From: Actinomadura graeca
GTDB lineage: Bacteria; Actinomycetota; Actinomycetes; Streptosporangiales; Streptosporangiaceae
Assembly: GCF_019175365.1 (NCBI RefSeq)
Contig: NZ_CP059572.1
Span: forward strand, 2,046,001-2,110,000
Direction: 5' to 3'
Length of the DNA: 64,000 bases
Part shown: positions 25,834-35,881 of the stretch, piece after piece
How the letters are laid out: every line of letters begins with the position of its first letter
Numbering within the stretch: position 1 is the stretch's first letter
Notes under the pieces: generated by a model
Database searches by the model: none
Seen by the model: only the letters and a program-made list of their open reading frames with translations
Told to the model about the DNA's origin: nothing
Translations under genes and position numbers: made by a program

Positions 25834-25849
25834 TCGAACATACGTTCGC
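25834..25849 (-). promoter_or_regulatory. LexA (SOS) box controlling DUF6504-dnaE2
   Basis: TCGAACATACGTTCGC matches the actinobacterial/Gram-positive SOS consensus TCGAAC-N4-GTTCGA at 11 of 12 fixed positions; only the last base differs. It sits 51 bp before the DUF6504 ATG and points to LexA repression and damage induction of the operon. Confidence 0.9.
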
Positions 25850-25895
25850 ATCGAGAGTCTAGGGAAGCCCCGGACGGGGAGGCAAGGCCGATCCG

Positions 25896-25940
25896 CCGGC
25901 CCGGGAGACGCCGGCCCGGGAGACGTCAGCCCAGGAGACG
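25896..25940. repeat. Three tandem copies of a 15-bp unit at the end of a hypothetical gene
   Basis: CCGGCCCGGGAGACG occurs twice exactly (25896-25925) and a third, diverged copy covers 25926-25940, which includes the stop codon of the gene at 25926-26198. The array has probably moved the reading end by slippage. Confidence 0.85.
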
Positions 25941-26198
25941 GGCGAGCTGGTCCGCCACCAGGGGGACGTCGGCGACGTCGGCCATGCCGCCGCCCGGCCA
26001 CAGGTAGGACCAGCCGTCGCCGACGGGGGTCGCCACCACCATGACCTGCCGGCTCGTCCGCGGGACGAGCACGGTCAGGACCGACTCGCCGGGACCGGCG
26101 AACCGCCAGGAGAGACCGCGCGCCTCGACCTCGTACGCGAGCGCCGCGAGGTGGCGCCTGCGCACCTCCGGGGTATCGCGCCCACCGACTACAGACAC
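25926..26198 (-). CDS. Conserved-looking hypothetical protein
   Basis: 90 residues, GTG start at 26198. The sequence alternates short strands and helices (RRHLAALAYEVEARGLSWRF, SVLTVLVPRTSRQVMVVATPVGDGWSYLWPGGG) and ends in an amphipathic helix VADQLARLLG. No named family comes to mind; it resembles small cytoplasmic actinobacterial proteins of unknown role. Codon use fits its neighbours. It stands alone between the SOS operon and a 318-bp gap. Confidence 0.6.
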   Translation of the reverse strand: MSVVGGRDTPEVRRRHLAALAYEVEARGLSWRFAGPGESVLTVLVPRTSRQVMVVATPVGDGWSYLWPGGGMADVADVPLVADQLARLLG

Positions 26199-26516
26199 CT
26201 TCGATCAGCCGCCTCAGCACCGGGGTCGGGGCCGCCGTGCATGACCATGGGCGATCACGCGGCGACAACTGGTGACCAGAGGTCCAGCATGACCCGAGAA
26301 CCGCGCCTGCGCAGCGGAAACCCGCAGAGTCCGCAGGCGTTTTCCCGGGTGGGCGGGACTGGACCGGGAAGGCGGGGACGACGCGCCGCGCCCGGTGGCG
26401 CCAATCGATGATCCACATGGTGTGGAAACGTCCGGATATGGAAGGGGTTCCGTGATAGAAGCCTCTGTGAGACGGGCCCCGAGCCGCGTCCCCGCGAGAA
26501 GTCGAAGGAGACCTCG
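26199..26516. other. 318-bp region without a recognised gene
   Basis: Divergent spacer between the hypothetical gene at 26198 and the TetR gene at 26517. It has no open frame with convincing coding character, no tRNA and no strong hairpin. It probably holds promoters for both genes; the TetR operator would be expected within it, but I could not single out a clear palindrome. Confidence 0.6.
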
Positions 26517-27203
26517 ATGACCGCCGCCCCCTCCGGCGACGTCCCAGGTTCGGCGGAGGGCGGGCCCGTCCCGCAGCCGCCCGGCCGCGCACTGGCCGGG
26601 CTGCGCGAGCGCAAGAAGCAGCGGACGCGGCTCGCGCTGATCGACGCCGCCCTGGAGCTGTTCCTCGCCCAGGGGTACGAGGAGACGACGATCGACGAGA
26701 TCGTGGCGGCCGTGGAGGTGTCGCAGCGGACGTTCTTCCGCTACTTCGCCACCAAGGAGGACGTCGTCACCGCGTTCCTGGGCGAGTACGACAAGGTGCT
26801 GGAGGAGGCGCTCGCGTCGCGCCCGCCCGGCGAGCGGCCGTTCACCGCGCTGTTCGAGTCGCTGCGGGTGGTGCTGCGGACGATCGCCGACAGCGACCCC
26901 GAGGACAGCGCCCGGTTCCGGCGGATCCGGCGGGTGATCGAGGCGACGCCCGCGCTGCAGGCCGCGCAGGTGGCGCGCTCCTCGGCGTCCGAGCGGGCGC
27001 AGGCCGCCGAGATCGCCCGCCGCGAGGGCGTCGACCCCCGGCGGGACCTGCGCCCCCAGATCGTCGTCGCCTTCCACTCGGCGGCGGCGCGCGTCGCGTT
27101 CGAGGACTGCGCCCGGCAGGACATCTGGGACCCGGAGATGGTCGCGGCGCTGGTCGAGGAGACCGTCGCACTCGCCCGCGAGACGATGCGCGACTGGGTC
27201 TGA
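26517..27203 (+). CDS. TetR-family transcriptional regulator
   Basis: 228 residues. The HTH domain spans about residues 33-80 (RLALIDAALELFLAQGYEETTIDEIVAAVEVSQRTFFRYF), with the N-terminal arm rich in Lys/Arg. The C-terminal ligand domain is of the MftR/SACE_7040-like type (FRRIRRVIEATPALQAAQ). It probably represses itself or the quinone oxidoreductase gene 89 bp downstream. ATG at 26517 follows AAGGAGACC. Confidence 0.92.
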   Translation: MTAAPSGDVPGSAEGGPVPQPPGRALAGLRERKKQRTRLALIDAALELFLAQGYEETTIDEIVAAVEVSQRTFFRYFATKEDVVTAFLGEYDKVLEEALASRPPGERPFTALFESLRVVLRTIADSDPEDSARFRRIRRVIEATPALQAAQVARSSASERAQAAEIARREGVDPRRDLRPQIVVAFHSAAARVAFEDCARQDIWDPEMVAALVEETVALARETMRDWV

Positions 27204-27292
27204 GCCGCGGCGGGAATCGAGGGATCAGGGACAGGAATAGGGTGCCCGGCCGCGCGGTTGCCGACTGGTAATCCCGACTGGAGGAGTTGGAA

Positions 27293-28255
27293 ATGCGAGC
27301 GATCGTCGTCACCGAGAACGGCGGGCCGGAGGTCCTGAAGGCGGGCGAGCGCCCGGACCCCGCGCCCGGGCCCGGCGAGGTGCTGATCGACGTCGCGGCG
27401 AGCGGCGTCAACTTCGTCGACGTGTACTTCCGGACCGGCGTGTACCAGCAGCCGCTTCCCTACGTCCCGGGCGTCGAGGCGGCCGGGACGGTCGCGGCCC
27501 TCGGAGAGGGCGTCGAGGAGTTCTCCGTGGGCGACCGCGTCGCCTGGGTCAACGTCCAGGGCGCCCACGCGGAGCGGGCCGCGATCCCCGCCGCGAGCGT
27601 CGTGCCCGTCCCGGACGGGGTGGACCTGGAGGACGCGGCGGCCACCCTCCTTCAGGGGGCGACCGCGCACTACCTGACCCATGCGACGTACGAGATCCGG
27701 CCCGGCGACACCGTCCTCGTGCACGCGGCGGCGGGCGGGATGGGCCTGCTGCTCACCCAGGTCGCGAAGAACCTCGGCGCCCGGGTCATCGGGACGGCGT
27801 CCACGCCGGAGAAGGAGAAGCTCGCGCGGGACGCCGGCGCCGACGACGTGCTCGGCTACGACGGCTTCTCCGACCGGGTCCGGGAACTGACCGGAGGCGA
27901 GGGCGTCGCCGCCGTGTACGACGGGGTCGGCGCGCCGACGTTCGACGGGAGCCTGGCGAGCCTGCGGCCGCGCGGGACCCTCGCGCTGTACGGGGCGGCG
28001 GGCGGCCCGGTGGCGGCGTTCGACCCGCAGCGCCTCAACGCCGCCGGCTCGGTGTACCTGGCGCGGCCGAGCCTGGTGCACCACATCGCCGACCGCGGTG
28101 AGCTGCTGCGGCGCGCGTCCGAGGTGTACGGATGGGTCGCCGGCGGAGCCGTGCGCGTCCACGTCGGGCACCGGTACGACCTGGCCGAGGCCGGCACCGC
28201 CTACGCCGATCTGGAGGCGCGGAGGACGACGGGCAAGCTCCTGCTCGTCCCGTGA
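27293..28255 (+). CDS. NADPH:quinone oxidoreductase (zinc-free MDR family)
   Basis: 320 residues. Fold of the medium-chain dehydrogenase family: N-terminal GroES-like domain with VNFVDVYFRTGVYQQPLPYVPGVEAAG (QOR signature) and a Rossmann domain with LVHAAAGGMGLLLTQVAKNLGARVIGTAST. Structural-zinc cysteines are lacking, as in quinone reductases. Likely reduces quinones or alpha,beta-unsaturated carbonyls. ATG at 27293 follows AGGAGTTGGAA. The upstream TetR gene is a plausible regulator. Confidence 0.93.
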   Translation: MRAIVVTENGGPEVLKAGERPDPAPGPGEVLIDVAASGVNFVDVYFRTGVYQQPLPYVPGVEAAGTVAALGEGVEEFSVGDRVAWVNVQGAHAERAAIPAASVVPVPDGVDLEDAAATLLQGATAHYLTHATYEIRPGDTVLVHAAAGGMGLLLTQVAKNLGARVIGTASTPEKEKLARDAGADDVLGYDGFSDRVRELTGGEGVAAVYDGVGAPTFDGSLASLRPRGTLALYGAAGGPVAAFDPQRLNAAGSVYLARPSLVHHIADRGELLRRASEVYGWVAGGAVRVHVGHRYDLAEAGTAYADLEARRTTGKLLLVP

Positions 28256-28328
28256 TCGGCGTTCTCCGGCGTCCGCCTCCGCTTAGGCTGGACGCGGGAG
28301 AGACGATCACCAAGGAGCCCGAGCCCTC

Positions 28329-29636
28329 ATGACGACGTATGCCGCCGGACCGCTCGAGCACGACGAACCCCGCGTCCTGGGGCCCTACCGCCTGCTCGGC
28401 CGGCTCGGCCGCGGCGGCATGGGAACGGTGTACCTCGGGGCCGAGCCCACCGGCCGCCGCGTCGCGGTGAAGGTGGTGAACAGGGAGCTGTCCGGCGAGC
28501 CGGCGTTCCTCGCCCGGTTCCGCCGCGAGGTCACCGCCGCCCGCCGCGTCCACCGGTTCTGCACGGCGCCCGTCCTGGACGCCGGGCTCGACCAGGACCC
28601 GCCCTACATCGTCACCGAGTACATCGACGGGCCGAGCCTGGAGAAGGCCGTCCGCGACCGGGGGCCGCTGCCGGGCTCGGACCTGGAGGGCCTCGCGGTC
28701 GGCGTCGCCACCGCGCTCGCCGCGATCCACGGCGCCGGGATCGTCCACCGCGACCTCAAGCCGTCCAACGTGCTGCTGTCGTCCACCGGCCCGCGCGTCA
28801 TCGACTTCGGCATCGCCCGCGCGCTGGACGCCCCCGACGGCCCGACCAGGACCGGCCAGTTCGTCGGCACCCCCGCCTACATCGCGCCGGAGGTCCTGCG
28901 CGGCGGGCCGGTCGAGCAGGCGTCGGACGTGTTCTCCTGGGGCTGCGTCGTCGCCTACGCGGGAACGGGCCATCCACCGTTCCAGGGACGGTCGGTCTCG
29001 GAGACGTTCGAGCTCATCGGCTCCGCCGAGCCGGACCTGGACGGCCTCGACGCCCGGCTCCGCGCGATCGTCGCGGCCGCCCTCACCAAGGACCCCGCCG
29101 CCCGCCCGTCCGCGCGGGACCTGCTGGCCCGGCTCGTCGGGCAGGAGGAGGCCGACCCCGAGCGGGTCGCGGAGGCGCTCTCCGCGACATGGCACGGTCC
29201 CGGGAACGGCAAGGCGAAGGCCCCGCCCCGGCCGGACATCACCGCGAGCGTCCCCCCGCCGAGGCCCGCCGTCCACGAGCACGAGCCCATCCCCGTCCCG
29301 GCGCCCGCGGAGCCCGCCCCGGACACGCGGACCGTCCTGGTGGACCTGCCCTACCCGGAGGTGTGGCGCGGCCCGAAGCGGTGGTTCATGCTGCTGCGCG
29401 GCCTGCTCGTCGTCCCGCACCTGGTCGTGATGCTCCTCATGTACGCGTTGCTGGTGCTGGTGATGGTGCCGAGCTGGCTCGTCGTGCCGTTCACCGGCCG
29501 CTACCCGCGCGCCCTCTTCGGGCTCGCCGTCGGCTGCCAGCGCTGGTCGAGCCGTGTCGTGGCCTACGCGTTCGGGCTCACCGGCGAGGTGCTGCCGCCG
29601 TTCAGGCCGCTGCCCAAGGCCCGGCGCTCCCCCTGA
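28329..29636 (+). CDS. Ser/Thr protein kinase with C-terminal DUF4389 membrane domain
   Basis: 435 residues. The PASTA-less kinase domain (residues 18-270) has GRLGRGGMGTVYLG, Lys48, HRDLKPSN with Asp142, and DFG at 159-161. A Pro-rich linker spans about 290-335. The C-terminus (LPYPEVWRGPKRWFMLLRGL, two membrane helices, FTGRYPRALFGL) resembles DUF4389. The kinase domain is thus tethered to the membrane through a domain of unknown role instead of the usual extracellular sensor. ATG at 28329 follows AAGGAG. Converges on the hydrolase gene with a 7-bp gap. Confidence 0.92.
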   Translation: MTTYAAGPLEHDEPRVLGPYRLLGRLGRGGMGTVYLGAEPTGRRVAVKVVNRELSGEPAFLARFRREVTAARRVHRFCTAPVLDAGLDQDPPYIVTEYIDGPSLEKAVRDRGPLPGSDLEGLAVGVATALAAIHGAGIVHRDLKPSNVLLSSTGPRVIDFGIARALDAPDGPTRTGQFVGTPAYIAPEVLRGGPVEQASDVFSWGCVVAYAGTGHPPFQGRSVSETFELIGSAEPDLDGLDARLRAIVAAALTKDPAARPSARDLLARLVGQEEADPERVAEALSATWHGPGNGKAKAPPRPDITASVPPPRPAVHEHEPIPVPAPAEPAPDTRTVLVDLPYPEVWRGPKRWFMLLRGLLVVPHLVVMLLMYALLVLVMVPSWLVVPFTGRYPRALFGLAVGCQRWSSRVVAYAFGLTGEVLPPFRPLPKARRSP

Positions 29637-29643
29637 CGCACCT

Positions 29644-30603
29644 TCAGGGGCCGGGAAGGTAGGCGTTCGTCCAGCGGGCGAGTTCCCCGAACACCCGGCT
29701 CCGTGCGGGCTCGGCGGACAGCACCAGGTCGTGCAGGCCGCCGTCGATCCGGACGAGCGTGACGTGGCGCCCGAGCCGCGGCGCCCAGCGCGCCATGTGC
29801 TCGACGTCCAGGACGGCGTCGGCCCCGGTCACGTCCGGCACCCGGCGCGTGGCGCGGACGCTGCGCGCCGACGCCATCACCAGCACGGGCACGTCGATGC
29901 CGAGGCCCCGGTGCACGCGGAGCTGCCCGCGGCGCACGGCGGCGAGCCACGCCGCGCGCACCGGGAACCCGGGCAGCGGCTTCCAGGCCAGGTCGAAGTC
30001 CCATTCGCCGTCGTGGTCGCGGTGGAGGCTGCGCGGATAGCGGTCGGACACGCCCGCGGGCAGCCGCGCCTTCGGGAAGCGGGGGCGCAGGGCCCGCGCC
30101 AGGCCCGCGCCGAGCTTGCGCATGAGCAGCGGCTCGGCGATGTCCAGGAACGGGCTGTTGAGGAACAGGCCGTCCACGAGTCCCTTGCCCCGCACGCGGT
30201 CCGCCCACAGCGCGGCGATCAGCCCGCCGGTCGAGTGGCCGTTCAGCAGCAGGGCGTCGTGCCCGTCCACGTCCCGGATGATGCGGACCGCCTCGTCGAT
30301 CTCGGGGAAGTGGTCCGACAGGCTGCCGATGTGGTTCGGGGTCTGGTGGGGACGTAGCGAGCGCCCGTATTTGCGGAGGTCGAGGGCGTAGAAGTCGAAG
30401 CCGAGGTCCACGTAGAAGTCGGCCAGGTGCTTCTGGAAGAAGTAGTCGATGAACCCGTGCAGGTACAGCACGGCCCGCGGCGCCGGCGTGTCTCCGGCAC
30501 GGCGCCGGACGAGCGTGGCCACGACCTCGCCCTCGTCGTCGCGGCCCATCGGCAGCTCGATCGCCTCGTACCCGGGCCCGAGCACGTCCGCCGTCACGTT
30601 CAT
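29644..30603 (-). CDS. Alpha/beta hydrolase (serine aminopeptidase/lysophospholipase-like)
   Basis: 319 residues. AVLYLHGFIDYFFQKHLADF is the oxyanion-hole strand, LNGHSTGGLIAALWAD the nucleophile elbow (Ser in GHSTGG). A C-terminal DGGLHDLVLS holds the catalytic His, and an Asp lies in the preceding DAVLDVEHM strand region. The family includes monoacylglycerol and lysophospholipid hydrolases; the substrate is not visible. I use ATG 30603 because GAGGGGGAGC precedes it. Ends 7 bases before the convergent kinase gene. Confidence 0.9.
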   Translation of the reverse strand: MNVTADVLGPGYEAIELPMGRDDEGEVVATLVRRRAGDTPAPRAVLYLHGFIDYFFQKHLADFYVDLGFDFYALDLRKYGRSLRPHQTPNHIGSLSDHFPEIDEAVRIIRDVDGHDALLLNGHSTGGLIAALWADRVRGKGLVDGLFLNSPFLDIAEPLLMRKLGAGLARALRPRFPKARLPAGVSDRYPRSLHRDHDGEWDFDLAWKPLPGFPVRAAWLAAVRRGQLRVHRGLGIDVPVLVMASARSVRATRRVPDVTGADAVLDVEHMARWAPRLGRHVTLVRIDGGLHDLVLSAEPARSRVFGELARWTNAYLPGP

Positions 30604-30717
30604 GGCGCTCCCCCTCGTGGTCCGCGGAGCCCTCAGCGTACGGCGTGGACGACGGGCCAGGGCGCCCGCCCCGCGCGCACACGGGCGCGGGCACACGCCC
30701 GGTGCCGCATGTCGTGG

Positions 30718-32244
30718 CTAGCCAGGGCGCCGCGACGCCGGACGCGTGGATGGCGCGGGGCGGGACGAGGGGACGGCGAGGACGCCGCGGCGGATCTTGC
30801 CGGTGGACGTGCGGGGCAGCTCGTCCAGGAACGTCACCGAATCCGGCACCTTGTGCGGGGGCAGCTCGGCCCGCGCCAGATCGAGCAGCTCGCGCTCCAG
30901 CGCGTCCGCCGCCGGGGACTCCCCCTCGACGACGGCGAACGCGCGGAGCCCGCGGCCGGGTACCGGCCCGCCGACGGCGATCACGGCCACCTCGACGACC
31001 GCGGGATGCCTGCCGAGGACCCTCTCGACCTCCAGCGGGAGCACCTCCTCCCCCGCCACCGTGACCCGGTCCAGGATCCGCCCGTGGTGGTGGACGAACC
31101 CCTCCGCGTCCACGCGGACGAGGTCGCCGGTCCGGAGCCAGCCGTCCGGGGAGAGGACCTCGGCGGTCTCGTCAGGTCTGCCCAGGTACTTCTTCATCAC
31201 CGACGGCCCCCGCACGTACAGGGCGCCGGGTTCCGCCGGGCACGTCGGCCCGTTCTCCGCGCGGACCTCGATCTCGTACGGGTCCAGGACCACGCCCAGC
31301 ACGCCTCTGCGGCGCCGGTCCACGGTGTTGGAGATGAACGTGTGGCCCACCTCCGTGCTTCCCAGCCCGTCCAGCACCGGGCATCCGAGGACGTCCTCGA
31401 TCCGGTCGGCGAGCGTCGGCAGCAGCGGCTCGCCCGCGGACGCCGCCGCCCGCAGGGAGCCGAACGCCGTCCGCACCGCGTTCCGGTGCGGCTCGCCGAC
31501 CAGCCGCGCGTACCAGGTCGGGCACGTGAACAGCAGGGTGGGACGGCGCCTGCGCGCCTGCCGGACGGCCCCGCGCACGCTGGGCGCGTCCGGCCACAGG
31601 ACGGCCGCGCCGCCGCTGAGCATGGGGAAGAGCACCGTCGCGCCGAGCCCGAGGGGATAGCACGCCTTCGACAGCGAGAACGTGATGTCGCCGGAGGTGA
31701 TGCCGAGCGCGCCCACCGCCATCGCCTGGAAGTAGGCATGCGCGTCACTGTGCCGGTGGACGGCGCCTTTCGGCCGCCCCGTGGTACCCGACGTGTACTG
31801 GACGTAGGCGGACGCGTCCGACGGCACCAGAACCGGCTCCGGAGTCGCGCCGGCACCGGCGGCCAGATCGTCCTCGGTCAGAACGCACGCCGACGTGAAA
31901 CGCGCGGCCAATCCGGTCGTGCACACGGCGGCGACGGGAGCGGCGTCCGCGACCATGGACGCGTGCTCGGCCCGGCTCTGCTCCGGTCCGGCGAGGACGG
32001 CCACGGCACCCAGCCGCAGGGTGCCGAGGAACGCCGCCACGAAACCGATCGAGTCGGGAAGCGCGATCAGCACGCGGTCGCCCGCATGGACACCCGCCGC
32101 CTGCAAGACGCCCGCTGCGCGCGCGCCCGCGTCGTGTACCTCGCCGTGACTGAAGACGGCGTCGTCCGAGTAGTAGAGCGGCCGGTCCAGCCATCTGCGC
32201 GCGTAGGCGCGGTCGGCCAGCTCCGCCGCGAGGTTCCCCTCCAT
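30718..32244 (-). CDS. AMP-forming acyl/aryl-CoA ligase (ANL superfamily, benzoate-CoA-ligase-like)
   Basis: 508 residues. The phosphate-binding loop YTSGTTGRPKG, GLGSTEVGHTF motif, WLRTGDLVRVDAEGFVHHHGR hinge and the C-terminal RTSTGKIRR loop with its catalytic Lys are all present. The pattern SKACYPLGLGATVLFPMLSGGAAVLW is like benzoate/4-hydroxybenzoate-CoA ligases. ATG 32244 is preceded by GTGGAGG. No obvious partner genes for aromatic degradation lie beside it, so the acid substrate is open. Confidence 0.87.
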   Translation of the reverse strand: MEGNLAAELADRAYARRWLDRPLYYSDDAVFSHGEVHDAGARAAGVLQAAGVHAGDRVLIALPDSIGFVAAFLGTLRLGAVAVLAGPEQSRAEHASMVADAAPVAAVCTTGLAARFTSACVLTEDDLAAGAGATPEPVLVPSDASAYVQYTSGTTGRPKGAVHRHSDAHAYFQAMAVGALGITSGDITFSLSKACYPLGLGATVLFPMLSGGAAVLWPDAPSVRGAVRQARRRRPTLLFTCPTWYARLVGEPHRNAVRTAFGSLRAAASAGEPLLPTLADRIEDVLGCPVLDGLGSTEVGHTFISNTVDRRRRGVLGVVLDPYEIEVRAENGPTCPAEPGALYVRGPSVMKKYLGRPDETAEVLSPDGWLRTGDLVRVDAEGFVHHHGRILDRVTVAGEEVLPLEVERVLGRHPAVVEVAVIAVGGPVPGRGLRAFAVVEGESPAADALERELLDLARAELPPHKVPDSVTFLDELPRTSTGKIRRGVLAVPSSRPAPSTRPASRRPG

Positions 32245-32342
32245 CACAACCTCCACACGCCGGGAGCGACATGCGGAGACTACGCCGAGTAGGCGGTGCG
32301 GCACGGCCGGTTCACGTTGTTACGTACGCGCAGACGCGCGGT

Positions 32343-33032
32343 TCAGTCCGGCAGCGTGTCCCAGACGCCGCCGCGCCGGACCATGAGCCGGTGGGTGAGC
32401 AGGCTCCCGGCGGGCACGTCCCACGCGGGATCCGCGCCGTCGCCCCGGTCCTCGGCCCACACCTGGGCGACCGCCCAGCGGAGCTTGTCGACGCCGTCGG
32501 GATGGCCGGTTCCGGACGCGACGAACACGTCCCGCGCGGGCGCCGCCACGACGAGGTCGCCCTCCACGTCCTGCGCGAGCTTCTCCAGGAACCCCTCGTC
32601 GAGCAGCAGGCCCGCCTCCAGGCCACCCCGCCGCGGCCTCGCGCCGGAGCCCCCGGCCGCGGCCCCGCCGACACCGCCGGGCGCGGGCGGCGGACCGGCG
32701 TCGCCGAGGGTCACGGTCACGGCGCGCACATCGGGATACCAGCTCAGGCTCAGATCCGGGCGGCGGTTCCGCAGGTTGATGGTGGCCAGCCGGCGCAGGT
32801 CCCCCTCCGCCACGCCCAGCTCCGCGCAGTGCCGCCGCGCCACGTGCTCGTAGCGGCGGCCGAGCGCGGCGGCCTCGTCCGCGAGCTCCAGGGCGTAGGT
32901 GACGTAGAGGTCGCCGGCGAACGGTTCGCGGACCGGCTCCTCGCCCGGTGGCAGGGGGAACTCCAGCTGCACCTCGGCCGGGACCCGGGCCTTCATCAGC
33001 GGGACGACGAGACTGGACCGCGGCTCGGTCAC
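32343..33032 (-). CDS. DUF1444 (YtpQ-like) family protein
   Basis: 229 residues, GTG start with GGAGGAAC upstream. The middle (LRRLATINLRNRRPDLSLSW) and the pattern LLLDEGFLEKLAQDVEGDLVVAAPARDVFVASG fit DUF1444 proteins, whose function is unknown. A Gly/Pro/Ala-rich insertion at about 112-135 breaks the domain. It sits upstream of, and divergent from, the osmoprotectant transporter, 152 bp apart. Confidence 0.75.
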   Translation of the reverse strand: MTEPRSSLVVPLMKARVPAEVQLEFPLPPGEEPVREPFAGDLYVTYALELADEAAALGRRYEHVARRHCAELGVAEGDLRRLATINLRNRRPDLSLSWYPDVRAVTVTLGDAGPPPAPGGVGGAAAGGSGARPRRGGLEAGLLLDEGFLEKLAQDVEGDLVVAAPARDVFVASGTGHPDGVDKLRWAVAQVWAEDRGDGADPAWDVPAGSLLTHRLMVRRGGVWDTLPD

Positions 33033-33184
33033 GGGACGTTCCTCCTATGCCGATCCACACGGCCTTGGGCGCGCCTTCCGGAGTGGATCACCCTACCGCC
33101 GGGACGGGGGCGCCCGCCGGATCCCTGACCTGTGCATGTGTGACCCATGGCGGACCGGGGGTAATGATCTCCCTGGAGGGAACC

Positions 33185-33824
33185 GTGAGCTTCTGGGAGT
33201 ACCTGGGCAGCCGGCGGGAGCGGCTCGTCTTCGAGACCTGGCAGCACGCCAGCATGGTGTTCCAGACCGTCCTGGTCGCGCTGGTGATCGGCCTGCTCGC
33301 CGGCATCGCGGTGTACCGGAGCGAGCGGATGGCCGCGTTCGCCACCAGCACCGCGGGGGTCCTGTTCACGATCCCCTCGCTCGCGCTGCTCGGGCTCCTC
33401 ATCACCCCGCTCGGGCTGGGCGTGGCGCCCAGCGTCGTGGCGCTGACCCTCTACTCGCTCCTGCCGATCCTCCGGAACACGATCGTCGGGTTATCCGGTG
33501 TCGACCGCACCCTCGTGGACGCCGCGCGCGGCATCGGCATGACCCGCACCGCCGTCCTGTTACGGATCGAGCTGCCGCTCGCCTGGCCGGTCATCCTCAC
33601 CGGCGTGCGCGTCAGCACACAGCTCGCCATGGGCATCGGCGCCATCGCCGCCTACGTCAACGGACCCGGCCTCGGCGAGCAGATCTTCTCCGGGCTGGCC
33701 CGGCTGGGCGGCGCCAACGCGATCAACATGACGCTCGCCGGGACTCTCGGCATCGTCCTGCTCGCGCTGATCTTCGACGGCTGCTTCATGCTCATCGGCC
33801 GCCTGACGACCCCGAGGGGCATCC

Positions 33825-33832
<8 letters not shown>
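33185..33832 (+). CDS. Osmoprotectant (glycine betaine) ABC transporter permease 1
   Basis: 215 residues, five to six membrane helices. The EAA-type loop VDRTLVDAARGIGMTRTAVLLRIELPLAWPVILTGVRVS and SLLPILRNTIVGL are typical of OpuCB/OpuCD-like permeases of the quaternary-amine uptake family. GTG at 33185 follows CTGGAGGGAAC. Its stop overlaps the ATPase start by 8 bases. With the next three genes it forms a complete OpuC/ProU-like importer. Confidence 0.92.
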
Positions 33833-35050
<1,218 letters not shown>

Positions 35051-35054
<4 letters not shown>

Positions 35055-35881
35055 GCGCGCCGCCCCGCGACCCGTCCGCGCGGACCGCCGCCCCGCCCGC
35101 CGCCGGGGCGGAGGGGACGGGCGGCACCGGCGAGCCGAGGACCGCCCTGCACTCCCCCACGAGCCGCTCCTGGCGCGGTCTCCTCGAACCGCTCGTGGTC
35201 GTCGCCGTCGGCGCCGCCTGGATGCTGTACGTGGAGAACTCCGACCTCGACAGCATCGAGGAGCGCACCCTCAAGCCGCGCTACGTGTGGGAGAAGACCT
35301 GGCAGCACATCGAGCTGACCGTGGTGTCCACGCTGGTCGTGCTGGCCATCGCGATCCCGCTCGGCATCGTGCTCAGCCGCGTGTGGGCGCGCCCGGCGAC
35401 GCCGTTCGTGCTCGCGGTGGCCAACGTCGGCCAGTCGGCCCCGGCGATCGGCGTCGTGGTGCTGCTCGCGGTCATCATCGGCATCGGCTTCTGGACGGCC
35501 GTCGTGGCGCTCGTCGCCTACGGGGTGCTGCCCGCGCTGCGCAACACCATGGTCGGCCTCCAGCAGGTCGACCCCACGCTGACCGACGCGGGGCGCGGCA
35601 TCGGGATGTCCCCGGCGATGGTGCTCGGCCGCGTCGAGCTGCCGCTCGCCACACCCGTGATCCTCGCGGGGATCCGCACCACCCTCGTGCTCATGGTGGG
35701 GACGGCGAGCATCGCGTCCTTCATCAGCGGCGGCGGGCTCGGCGACCTGATCACCACCGGCGTCTCCACCCAGCGCACCCCGATCCTGCTGACCGGCTGC
35801 ATCCTCATCGCCCTGCTCGCCCTGCTGATCGACTGGCTGGGCGGCATGGCGACCCGGCTCCTGGCGCCGAAGGGACTGTGA
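35051..35881 (+). CDS. Osmoprotectant ABC transporter permease 2
   Basis: 276 residues. A Pro/Thr/Gly-rich cytoplasmic N-terminus (about 40 residues) precedes the membrane part. The loop VDPTLTDAGRGIGMSPAMVLGRVELPLATPVILAGIRT is the coupling motif. ATG at 35051 overlaps the ATPase stop (ATGA), and its own stop overlaps the binding-protein start (TGATG). Two permeases per operon is the normal OpuC-type arrangement. Confidence 0.92.
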
